64,000 bases of DNA from Actinoplanes subtropicus. GTDB lineage: Bacteria; Actinomycetota; Actinomycetes; Mycobacteriales; Micromonosporaceae. A model generated the notes under the pieces. The model was not told where the DNA came from, made no database searches, and saw only the letters and a list, made by a program, of their open reading frames with translations. This document shows positions 39,990 through 47,609 of this stretch, in pieces (the first letter of the stretch is position 1; every line of letters starts with the position of its first letter). Position numbers and translations under genes: made by a program. The stretch lies in NCBI RefSeq assembly GCF_000721705.1, contig NZ_JOJL01000030.1:29406-93405 (forward strand), read 5' to 3'.

Positions 39990-40709
39990 TCAGGTGATGT
40001 CCCGACGCCCGGTGACCGCGTTACCTGCCAAAACGAAGATCATTGCGTACGCCGTGAGCACCAGCCCGGCCTGCCACACCGGCGGCCGGTCGGCCGCGCC
40101 GGGCAGCCCGACCAGTGCCTGGCCGAGCGCGAACGGCAGCCAGCGCGCGCCGCCGCCGACCAGCTCGCCGACGACCCCCTCGACCAGGGCGATCCAGGCC
40201 AGCGCCGACGCCACCGCGGCGCTCAGGTTGGTGATCAGCGCGCCGACCCCGACCCCGATGACCGCGAACGCGACGTTCCAGCCGATGCCGCCGGCCACCG
40301 TCTTCCACAGCACGCCGTTGGCCAGGTCGATCGACGAGCCCTTGGCGGCCAGCCACACCGCGTCGGCCACCAGCGCGGTCACCGAGGCCAGCAGCCCGAA
40401 CACCACGCCGGCCGCGGCCGAGATCACCGCTTTGGACAGAATGACCGAGGAACGGCGCGGCCGGGCCAGGAACGTGTCGGTGATGGTCCGGTGCCGGTAC
40501 TCGCCGGCCACCGTCAGGATCCCGATCAGCAGCCCGAACAGCGCGACCAGCCCGACGTGCGCGATCGCCCCGCGCTGGGCGGCGTCGCTCGCCGGGTCGT
40601 CCCGGCGCAGCATCAGCCCGCTCACCCCGGCGACCACGATCAGCTGGGCGATCCCCAGCAGCAGCCAGGTGCTCCGAGCGGTGGTCAGCTTGCGAAATTC
40701 GGCCCTCAT
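39990..40709 (-). CDS. ABC-2 type transporter permease
   Basis: The product is 239 residues. Six hydrophobic segments are visible, with the cytoplasmic start MRAEFRKLTTARSTW that marks small ABC-2 permeases. The loop GEYRHRTITDTFLARPRRSS is the typical ATPase-contact region. Its ATG overlaps the ATPase stop as ATGA. The system is probably an exporter. A two-component system divergent from it (41509-43427) is the likely regulator. Confidence 0.88.
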   Translation of the reverse strand: MRAEFRKLTTARSTWLLLGIAQLIVVAGVSGLMLRRDDPASDAAQRGAIAHVGLVALFGLLIGILTVAGEYRHRTITDTFLARPRRSSVILSKAVISAAAGVVFGLLASVTALVADAVWLAAKGSSIDLANGVLWKTVAGGIGWNVAFAVIGVGVGALITNLSAAVASALAWIALVEGVVGELVGGGARWLPFALGQALVGLPGAADRPPVWQAGLVLTAYAMIFVLAGNAVTGRRDIT

Positions 40710-41398
40710 GCGACACCCCCGGTCAGCCGCAGGAACTCCGCCTCGAGCCCGGGCAGCCCGGCCAGCGGCCCGTCGTGCCGCAGCGTCCCCTCGCCGAGGA
40801 TCACCACGTGGTCGGCGATTTGCTGCACCTCGGCCAGCACGTGGCTGGAGACGATGACGGTCCGCCCGTCGGCGCCGAAGTCCCGCAGCAGGCCGCGCAG
40901 CCAGGCGAGCCCGGCCGGGTCGAGCCCGTTGCCCGGCTCGTCCAGCACCAGCACCTCCGGGTCGCCGAGCAGCGCGGTGGCCAGCCCGAGCCGCTGCCGC
41001 ATGCCGAGCGAGTAGCCGCGTACCCGCCGGTCGGCGTCCTTCGTCAGGTCCACCTGCTCGAGGGCCACGGCGACCCGGGCGGCGGGCAGGCCGGACTGCT
41101 CGGCCGAGATCAGCAGATGCTGACGGGCGGTCCGGCCCGGGTGGAAGCCGGTCGCGTCGAGCAGCGCGCCCACCACGCGACGCGGCTGCGGCAGGTCGGC
41201 GTAGCGGCGGCCGCCCACGGTCGCGGTGCCGGCGGTCGGGCGCACCAGGCCGAGCAGCATCCGCAGGGTGGTCGTCTTACCGGCCCCGTTGGGTCCGAGA
41301 AATCCGGTCACCCCGGGCGTCATGGTGCAGGTCAGATTGCGTACGGCGGAGACCGCCCCGAATTTTTTCGTCAGTCCCTGAAGCACGACATCAGTCAT
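40706..41398 (-). CDS. ABC transporter ATPase
   Basis: The product is 230 residues from ATG 41398; the upstream frame lacks coding character. Walker A is [12 protein letters not shown], signature YSLGMRQRLGLA, Walker B VLVLDEPGNGLDPAG and the switch His is in VSSHVLAEV. It partners the ABC-2 permease encoded next. The small size and the pairing with a divergent NarL-type two-component system are typical of bacteriocin- or antibiotic-responsive exporters. Confidence 0.9.
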   Translation of the reverse strand: MTDVVLQGLTKKFGAVSAVRNLTCTMTPGVTGFLGPNGAGKTTTLRMLLGLVRPTAGTATVGGRRYADLPQPRRVVGALLDATGFHPGRTARQHLLISAEQSGLPAARVAVALEQVDLTKDADRRVRGYSLGMRQRLGLATALLGDPEVLVLDEPGNGLDPAGLAWLRGLLRDFGADGRTVIVSSHVLAEVQQIADHVVILGEGTLRHDGPLAGLPGLEAEFLRLTGGVA

Positions 41399-41508
41399 GC
41401 GCTGACTGTCGCGATTGCCGGATACGAGCGAGTCCCCCGGCCGCGGCATCTTGTAGCTACCGCATCGGCGGTATCCCGTGCGGCTGGTTCGCGCCGTACC
41501 GTGAGCGC

Positions 41509-42687
41509 ATGCGCCACTGGCAGCGGATGGCCGACGTCGGGACCGCGGTCGCGGTGCTGGTGGCCGCCCAGCTGACCACGAGCGCCGGTCACCACCTGCG
41601 CGACCCGATTGCCGTCGGGCTGGCCGCCCTGGCCTGCGCACCGCTGGCCGGCCGCCGCCGCTGGCCGTACCCGGCCCTGCTGGTCAGCACGGTCGCCGCC
41701 GAAGGCTACCTGACCTGGGTGCACCATGGCGGCGGCGGCACACTGATCCTGGCCGCCCCACTCATCGCGCTCTACACCGTGGTCGAGACCGGCACCCGGC
41801 GCCGCTCCCTCTGGGCCGCCGCGGCCGTCGTCCTGCTGATCGGGGTTCTGCACACCGTGGTCAAGTCGGGCCGCTGGCTCGGCCCCGAGAACCTGGCGCT
41901 CGCCGCGCTCGGCGGGCTGGCGGTGGCGGCCGGCGAGGCGTCCCGCAACCGGCGCGCCTACGAGGCCGAGGCGCTGCTGCGGGCCCAGGAGAAGGTCACC
42001 GCCGAGCGCCTGCGCATCGCCCGCGACCTGCACGACAGCGTCGGCCACCACCTGGCCCTGATCAACGTCCAGGCGGGAGTGGCCGCCCACGTCCTGCCCG
42101 CGGATCCGGCCCACGTCCTGCCCACCGGCCCGGTCCGCCGAGGGTCCGGCCTTTCCACACGGGCCGAGGAAGCGGGCGCCGGAAACGACGCTGTCCGCGA
42201 GACGCTCGACCAGATCCGGCAGAGCGCCCGCGACGCGCTCGACGAGTTGCGCGATGCCGTCGGCCTGCTACGTCGTCCCGACGAGCCGCTCGCCCCGGTC
42301 GAGCCGACCCTCGGGCTGGCCGGCCTGGACGACCTGCTGGCCACCTTCGAGCGGGCCGGCCTGCGCATCACCTGCCGCCGCGAGGAGGACGGGCACCTCC
42401 CGCCGGCTGCCGACGTGGTCGCCTACCGGGTGGTGCAGGAATCGCTGACCAACGCCCGCAAACACGCCGGCCAGGTGGACGTCCGGCTGGTGCTGCGGTT
42501 CCGCGGCCCGGCACTGTCCATCGTGGTCGAGAACGACGGCCCGCCCGCCCCGGCCAGGCCCGAGTCGCACGGCCTGACCGGCATGCGCGAGCGGGTCTCC
42601 GCGCTCGGCGGCACGCTCACCGCCGAACCCCGCCCGCTCGGCGGCTTCCGGGTCTCCTGCCGCCTGCCCGCCGAGGCCGCCGCGTGA
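41509..42687 (+). CDS. Two-component sensor histidine kinase (HisKA_3, NarL partner)
   Basis: The product is 392 residues. Four to five membrane segments occupy residues 10-140 with almost no outside loops. The phospho-acceptor is His175 in IARDLHDSVGHH. The GHKL ATPase motifs include YRVVQESLTNARKHA, IVVENDGPP and HGLTGMRERVSALGG. An unusual Pro-rich insertion (about 190-225) contains a tandem duplication AHVLPADPAHVLPTGP. It overlaps the response regulator gene (GTGA) and is divergent from the ABC-2 exporter. Confidence 0.92.
   Translation: MRHWQRMADVGTAVAVLVAAQLTTSAGHHLRDPIAVGLAALACAPLAGRRRWPYPALLVSTVAAEGYLTWVHHGGGGTLILAAPLIALYTVVETGTRRRSLWAAAAVVLLIGVLHTVVKSGRWLGPENLALAALGGLAVAAGEASRNRRAYEAEALLRAQEKVTAERLRIARDLHDSVGHHLALINVQAGVAAHVLPADPAHVLPTGPVRRGSGLSTRAEEAGAGNDAVRETLDQIRQSARDALDELRDAVGLLRRPDEPLAPVEPTLGLAGLDDLLATFERAGLRITCRREEDGHLPPAADVVAYRVVQESLTNARKHAGQVDVRLVLRFRGPALSIVVENDGPPAPARPESHGLTGMRERVSALGGTLTAEPRPLGGFRVSCRLPAEAAA
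42085..42123 (+). repeat. In-gene tandem duplication, 24-base period
   Basis: GCCCACGTCCTGCCC occurs at 42085-42099 and again at 42109-42123. In the kinase gene this gives the repeated AHVLPADP/AHVLPTGP between the phospho-acceptor helix and the ATPase domain. Confidence 0.85.
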
Positions 42688-43427
42688 CCCGGGGCGAGCC
42701 GGCGCCGGCTCCGCCCGCGCCCAACGAACCGGCGGCGGCCGAGCCCCGCCGCGTGATCCGGGTGGGGCTTGCCGACGATCAGCCGCTGCTGCTGGCCAGC
42801 TTCGCCACGCTGATCTCGTCGACCGGCGACATGACCGTCTCCGGCACCGCCCGCAACGGCTTCGAGGCGATCGACCTGGCCCGGGCCGGCGAGACCGACG
42901 TCCTGCTGATGGACATCCGGATGCCCGCGCTCGACGGCCTCGGCGCCACCCGGCAGATCACCGCCGACGCGCCGGCCGTACGGGTGCTGATCCTGACCAC
43001 CTTCGAGATCGACGAGTACGTGTTCCAGGCCCTGCGCGCCGGCGCGAGCGGCTTCCTCGGCAAGAGCGCCGAACCGCACGAGCTCTTGAACGCCGTCCGC
43101 GTGGTGCACCGCGGCGACGCGCTGCTCACCCCGGCGGCGACCCGCAGCCTGATCGCCCGCTACCTCGCCCACCCCGAGCGGCCCACCTGCCCGCCGCCAC
43201 GACGGCTGGCCGAGCTGACCGGCCGGGAACGCGAGATCCTGATGCTGGTCGGCACCGGGCTGTCCAACGACGACATCGCCGGCCACCTGGTGGTCAGCCC
43301 GCACACGGTGAAGACCCACGTCAACCGCACGATGACCAAGCTGGGCGCGCACGACCGTGCCCAGCTCGTGGTCATCGCGTACGAGACCGGCCTGGTCAAA
43401 CCCGCGATCAGTCCGCCACGAGGATGA
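42684..43427 (+). CDS. NarL/FixJ family response regulator
   Basis: The product is 247 residues from GTG 42684. A Pro- and Ala-rich N-terminal tail precedes the receiver domain: acidic pair Asp31-Asp32, phospho-acceptor Asp77 in LLMDIRMP, and Lys in FLGKSAEP. The C-terminal LuxR-type helix-turn-helix is LAELTGREREILMLV to SPHTVKTHVNRTMTKLG. It is the partner of the kinase at 41509. Its last 20 bases overlap the convergent lutC. Phosphorylated, it probably controls the divergent ABC-2 exporter. Confidence 0.93.
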   Translation: MTRGEPAPAPPAPNEPAAAEPRRVIRVGLADDQPLLLASFATLISSTGDMTVSGTARNGFEAIDLARAGETDVLLMDIRMPALDGLGATRQITADAPAVRVLILTTFEIDEYVFQALRAGASGFLGKSAEPHELLNAVRVVHRGDALLTPAATRSLIARYLAHPERPTCPPPRRLAELTGREREILMLVGTGLSNDDIAGHLVVSPHTVKTHVNRTMTKLGAHDRAQLVVIAYETGLVKPAISPPRG

Positions 43428-44007
43428 CGTGCAGGTTTCGTGGCCCGTGCACCCCCTCGACCCGGTTGAGCTCGATGTCGCTGGTCGCGGACGGCCCGCT
43501 GATCCAGGTGAGCGGCCGGCGCGGGTCGAGCCGGGCCACGGCCTCCGGTACCGAAGCGACCACCTGCTCGGGCCGCAGCACGCAGATGTGTAGGTCGGGC
43601 AGGAGCGTGATGATCCGCCGCCCCTGATCGGGCGAGGCGTCGAGCACGATCGTCCCGGTCTCCGCGATCGCCACCGCCGCGCCGGTCACGACCCCGTCGG
43701 CCGCCCCGATCCGGTCGGCCTCCAGCCCGTCGTCGACCACGGCTTCGACCTCTGGCGGAAGCCATTCGGTGGGCAGTCCCGGCGGCACGACGACGGTGCC
43801 CGCACCCAGAATCTCCAAGATCGCGGCCGGAATCCCCCCGCCAGTTACGCGGTGGACCACCGCTTTGTAGTCTACGAGCCGCTCTACCAAAAGGTCTAAA
43901 TCGGGTTTGTCAGAATCACGCCGATAGTTCCGAGGAATCGCCGGCGCCTCGAGTCCCGGCCCGAGGGCGGACCGGATCCGGCCCAGGATCACGTCCTTCG
44001 AGCTCAT
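43408..44007 (-). CDS. lutC: L-lactate utilisation protein LutC
   Basis: The product is 199 residues from ATG 44007, overlapping the lutB stop (ATGA). It is an LUD-domain protein: VVPPGLPTEWL, then AIAETGTIVLDASPDQGRR and ISGPSATSDIELNRVEGVHG, the hallmark C-terminal motif of LutC. LutA, LutB and LutC together oxidise L-lactate to pyruvate. In this locus the lactate comes from rhamnose through lactaldehyde. It is the last gene of the operon and overlaps the convergent response regulator gene by 20 bases. Confidence 0.93.
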   Translation of the reverse strand: MSSKDVILGRIRSALGPGLEAPAIPRNYRRDSDKPDLDLLVERLVDYKAVVHRVTGGGIPAAILEILGAGTVVVPPGLPTEWLPPEVEAVVDDGLEADRIGAADGVVTGAAVAIAETGTIVLDASPDQGRRIITLLPDLHICVLRPEQVVASVPEAVARLDPRRPLTWISGPSATSDIELNRVEGVHGPRNLHVILVAD

Positions 44008-45431
44008 CGCCCCCGCCACCAATCCCGGAACGTCTCCTTCGGCGGCGCCGGCAGATCCCGGCTGGCCGACCACCCGTTCAACGGCGGCGGCAACCCCCGC
44101 CCGCGCCGCCCCGCGATCCGGGCCAGCTTCGCCGCCCGCTGCGCCGAGGCGTACAGCTTGGGCCGGTCCATCATGTACGCCGCCGCGGCCATCACCGCCG
44201 CCTCCGTCCGCGGGTGCGGCGCCTGATTCCGCAGGTGCACCAGGATCGACGGGATATCGATCTGCACCGGGCAGGCGTCGAAGCAGGCCCCGCACAGGGA
44301 CGACGCGTACGGCAGCGAGGCATTGTCCGCCACCCCGGTGAGCTGCGGCGACAGCACCGCGCCGATCGGCCCCGGATACACCGACCCGTACGCGTGGCCG
44401 CCGGTCCGCTCGTACACCGGGCACACGTTCAGGCAGGCCGAGCAGCGGATGCAGTGCAGCGCCTGCCGCCCCACCTCGTCGGCCAGCACCGCTGACCGCC
44501 CGTTGTCCAGCAGCACCAGGTGGAAGCTCTGCGGCCCGTCCCCCGGCGTCACCCCGTGCCACATCGACGTGTACGGGTTCATCCGCTCCCCGGTCGACGC
44601 CCGCGGCAGCAGCTGCAGGAACACTTCGAGGTCGGACCAGGCCGGCACCAGCTTCTCGATGCCCATCACCGTGATCAGCGTCTCCGGCAGGGTCAGGCAC
44701 ATCCGCCCGTTCCCCTCCGACTCGACCACGGCCAGCGTCCCGGTCTCGGCGACCGCGAAATTCGCCCCGGACACCGCCACCCGCGTCGACAGGAACGTCT
44801 CCCGCAGATACTTCCGGGCCGCCCCCGCCAGCTCCGGCGGGTTGTCGGTCAGCGACGGGTCGACCCCCGGCATCGCCCTCAGGAAGATCTCCCGGATCTC
44901 CGACCGGTTCCGGTGGATGGCCGGTACCAGGATGTGGCTGGGCTTGTCGTCACCCAGCTGCACGATCAGCTCGGCCAGGTCGGTCTCGACCGGCGCGATC
45001 CCGGCGGCCTCGAGCGCCTCGTTGAGCCCGATCTCCTGGGTGGCCATCGACTTGACCTTGATGACCCGCCGCTCGCCGGTCTGCCGCACCAGGTCGGTGA
45101 CGATCCGGTTGGCCTCGTTCGCGTCGGCCGCCCAGTGCACGACCCCGCCCGCGGCGGTCACCTTCTCCTCGAGCTGTTCGAGAAGCAAGGGCAAATTCGC
45201 CATGGTGTACGCCTTGAGCGCCGACCCGGCCGCCCGCAGCTCCTGCCAGTCCGGCAGCTCGGCGATGACCCGCCCGGACTTCCCGCGGATCGTCGTGGTC
45301 GCGTGCTGCAGGTTGCGCCGCAGCTGCGCGTTCGCCAGCGCCTCGCGTGCGGCCACCGGGAACGGCTCGTCCCCGCGCAGATGGCCCACGCCGCGCGGCG
45401 CCCGGGCCGGCATCCCCAGGAACGTCGTCAT
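44004..45431 (-). CDS. lutB: L-lactate utilisation iron-sulphur protein LutB
   Basis: The product is 475 residues. The N-terminal LUD domain contains VKSMATQEIGLNEAL and VAETGTLAVVESEGNGRMC. Two ferredoxin-like cysteine sets, CIRCSACLNVCP and CGACFDACPV, bind 4Fe-4S clusters. LutB links the dehydrogenase activity to electron transfer. Start and stop both overlap neighbours by four bases (ATGA), as expected for a stoichiometric LutABC complex. Confidence 0.96.
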   Translation of the reverse strand: MTTFLGMPARAPRGVGHLRGDEPFPVAAREALANAQLRRNLQHATTTIRGKSGRVIAELPDWQELRAAGSALKAYTMANLPLLLEQLEEKVTAAGGVVHWAADANEANRIVTDLVRQTGERRVIKVKSMATQEIGLNEALEAAGIAPVETDLAELIVQLGDDKPSHILVPAIHRNRSEIREIFLRAMPGVDPSLTDNPPELAGAARKYLRETFLSTRVAVSGANFAVAETGTLAVVESEGNGRMCLTLPETLITVMGIEKLVPAWSDLEVFLQLLPRASTGERMNPYTSMWHGVTPGDGPQSFHLVLLDNGRSAVLADEVGRQALHCIRCSACLNVCPVYERTGGHAYGSVYPGPIGAVLSPQLTGVADNASLPYASSLCGACFDACPVQIDIPSILVHLRNQAPHPRTEAAVMAAAAYMMDRPKLYASAQRAAKLARIAGRRGRGLPPPLNGWSASRDLPAPPKETFRDWWRGR

Positions 45432-46162
45432 GCCGCCCTACCTTCCGTCGACGCGAGGATCTCGGCCAGGTGCACCGTCCGAACTCCGGTCCGCAGCCGG
45501 GACAGCCCGCCCCCGATGTGCATGAGGCAGGATGCGTCCCCGGCCGTGCACACGTCGGCGCCCGTGTCGAGCACGTGCCGCATCTTGTCGGCAAGCATCG
45601 CCGTCGACGTATCCGCATTTTTCACGGAAAACGTGCCGCCGAACCCGCAGCACTGCTCGGCCGCCGGCAACTCCACCAGATCCAGGCCCCGCACGTGCCG
45701 GAGCAGCCGCAACGGCTTGTCCCCCACGCGCAGGACCCGAAGTGAGTGGCACGTAGGGTGATAAGTCACTCGATGTGGGAAGTATGCTCCGACGTCCTCG
45801 ACGCCCAGCACATCGATGAGCAGCTCGGACAGCTCGAAGGTCCGCGACGCCACGGATGTCGCCCGGGCCGCGAGCCGGGCATTCCGGCCGGCGACCATGG
45901 CGTGCTGGTGACGGACCGAGCCGACGCAGCTTCCGGACGGCGCGACGATCACCTCGTACGGATCAAAAGTCCGGGCATATCGCTCCACGAGGGGCAACGC
46001 GTCCTTCTGATAGCCGGTGTTGATGTGCATCTGGCCGCAGCAGGTCTGTTCCGCCGGGAAGACGACCTCGTGGCCGAGCCGCTCCAGCAGCAGCACGGTG
46101 GCCTTGGCCGCGGCCGGGAACATGGTGTCGGCCAGACAGGTCGCGAACAACGCGATCCGCAC
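45428..46162 (-). CDS. lutA: L-lactate utilisation protein LutA
   Basis: The product is 244 residues from GTG 46162, preceded by GGGAGGG; the frame extends further up but overlaps rhaB. Two CCG-domain motifs, EQTCCGQMHIN and EQCCGFGGTFSVKN, bind a non-cubane cluster as in heterodisulphide reductase HdrB. RVTYHPTCHSLR carries a further cluster Cys. It starts 13 bases after the rhaB stop, placing lactate oxidation directly in the rhamnose operon. Confidence 0.95.
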   Translation of the reverse strand: MRIALFATCLADTMFPAAAKATVLLLERLGHEVVFPAEQTCCGQMHINTGYQKDALPLVERYARTFDPYEVIVAPSGSCVGSVRHQHAMVAGRNARLAARATSVASRTFELSELLIDVLGVEDVGAYFPHRVTYHPTCHSLRVLRVGDKPLRLLRHVRGLDLVELPAAEQCCGFGGTFSVKNADTSTAMLADKMRHVLDTGADVCTAGDASCLMHIGGGLSRLRTGVRTVHLAEILASTEGRAA

Positions 46163-46175
46163 CGATGCCCTCCCA

Positions 46176-47609
46176 TCAGATCCGTTTGGCGGCCGCTCGC
46201 CAGGCGGCCGGGTCGCCACCGGGCGTGTACCGCACGATCTGCTGAGTCTCGCGCAAAACCGACCGCAGCGCCGCCAAGTCTCCATCGATGACACCGGCCG
46301 CGCGCGCCTGCACGAGCACGTTCCCGAGGGCGGTCGCCTCGACCGGCCCGGCGAGCACCGGCAGCCCGCAGGCGTCCGCGGTCAGCTGGCAGAGCAGCTC
46401 GTTGCGCGCTCCCCCGCCGACGATGTGCACCGCCTCCACCGACCGGCCGGCCAGCCGCTGCGCCTGCTCGACGGCCCGGGCGTGGGCCAGCGCCAGACTG
46501 TCCAGAATGCACCGGGTCACCACCGCCGGCGAGGCGTCCTTCGGCAGCCCGGCCGCCTCGACCATCCGCCCGCGCATGTCCCCCGGCGGCAGGAACACCG
46601 GGCGGTCAAGATCGACGACATAGCGAAGTGCCGTCTCCGCGGCAGCCGATCGGAGCAATTCGGAAATATCCGTAAGGCCCCACTCCCGCATGCACTCCTG
46701 CAGCGGCCAAAGCCCCATCACGTTCCGCAAGAACCGAATCGTGCCGTCGACCCCACCCTCGTTGGTGAAGTTCGCCAGCCGAGACGCATCGGTCAGCACC
46801 GGTTCGAAAAGCTCCAGTCCGACCAGCGACCAGGTCCCGCACGAGATATAGGCGAAGTCGGGGTTTGCGGCCGGCACCCCCACGACCGCCGAGGCCGTGT
46901 CGTGCGAGCCGACCGCCACTACGGAAATATCGCGATAAAGTCCGATTTGCTGACCGGGCTGCCTGATCGGCGGGAACAGCGATGCCCGGAGCCCGACGGA
47001 CGAGATCAACGGCAAGGACCATTCCCGCGTACGCACGTCCACCAGCTCCGTGGTCGACGCGTTGGTGTACTCCGCCCCCAACTCCCCGGTCAGCCAGTAC
47101 GCCAGCAGATCCGGGATCAGCACCATCTGCCGCGCCGCCTCGTACTGCGGCGTACCCAGCGACGCCACCAGCTGATACAGCGTGTTGAACGGCAGCTTCT
47201 GCAGCCCGGTGACCTCGTACAGCCGATCGTCCCCGACCAGCCCGGCCACCCGCTCCGGCACCCCGTCGGTGCGCCCGTCCCGGTAGTGCACCGGGTTGCC
47301 GAGCAGCGCCCCCGACGCGTCGAGCAGTCCATAGTCGACCGCCCACGAGTCGATCCCGATGCTGTCCACCGGCCCGGCCGCCGCGAGCCCGTCGAGCACC
47401 CCGCGATACAGCGACAGGATGTCCCAGTGCAGCGTCCCGCCGGCCCGCACCGGCTCGTTGGCGAACCGGTGCACCTCCTCGAGCGCGACCCGGCCGTCCC
47501 CGACCCGGCCGACCATGACCCGCCCGCTGGACGCGCCAAGATCGACCGCGGCGAAGCTGCTCACCGCGGGCGGAGTCATCGGAGGCGGAGTCACTGGAGG
47601 CGGAGTCAT
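46176..47609 (-). CDS. rhaB: L-rhamnulokinase
   Basis: Up to 477 residues from ATG 47609, whose ATG overlaps the rhaEW stop; GTG 47594 and ATG 47579 are alternative starts within a small repeat. It phosphorylates L-rhamnulose to L-rhamnulose 1-phosphate. FGGY-kinase motifs are AAVDLGASSGRVMVG (phosphate 1), WAVDYGLLD, VGSHDTASAVVGVP and the adenosine motif VHIVGGGARNELLCQLTAD. The N-terminal (M/V)TPPP repeat is not part of the usual fold and may be partly untranslated. No ribosome site precedes any start, so translation probably depends on coupling. Confidence 0.94.
   Translation of the reverse strand: MTPPPVTPPPMTPPAVSSFAAVDLGASSGRVMVGRVGDGRVALEEVHRFANEPVRAGGTLHWDILSLYRGVLDGLAAAGPVDSIGIDSWAVDYGLLDASGALLGNPVHYRDGRTDGVPERVAGLVGDDRLYEVTGLQKLPFNTLYQLVASLGTPQYEAARQMVLIPDLLAYWLTGELGAEYTNASTTELVDVRTREWSLPLISSVGLRASLFPPIRQPGQQIGLYRDISVVAVGSHDTASAVVGVPAANPDFAYISCGTWSLVGLELFEPVLTDASRLANFTNEGGVDGTIRFLRNVMGLWPLQECMREWGLTDISELLRSAAAETALRYVVDLDRPVFLPPGDMRGRMVEAAGLPKDASPAVVTRCILDSLALAHARAVEQAQRLAGRSVEAVHIVGGGARNELLCQLTADACGLPVLAGPVEATALGNVLVQARAAGVIDGDLAALRSVLRETQQIVRYTPGGDPAAWRAAAKRI
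47575..47609 (-). repeat. 15-base repeat covering the rhaB start region
   Basis: On the minus strand RTGACTCCGCCTCC-type units occur in a row (ATGACTCCGCCTCC, GTGACTCCGCCTCC, ATGACTCCGCC). Each unit begins with a possible start codon (47609, 47594, 47579), so translation could begin at any of them and give the N-terminus MTPPP repeated up to three times. Confidence 0.8.
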
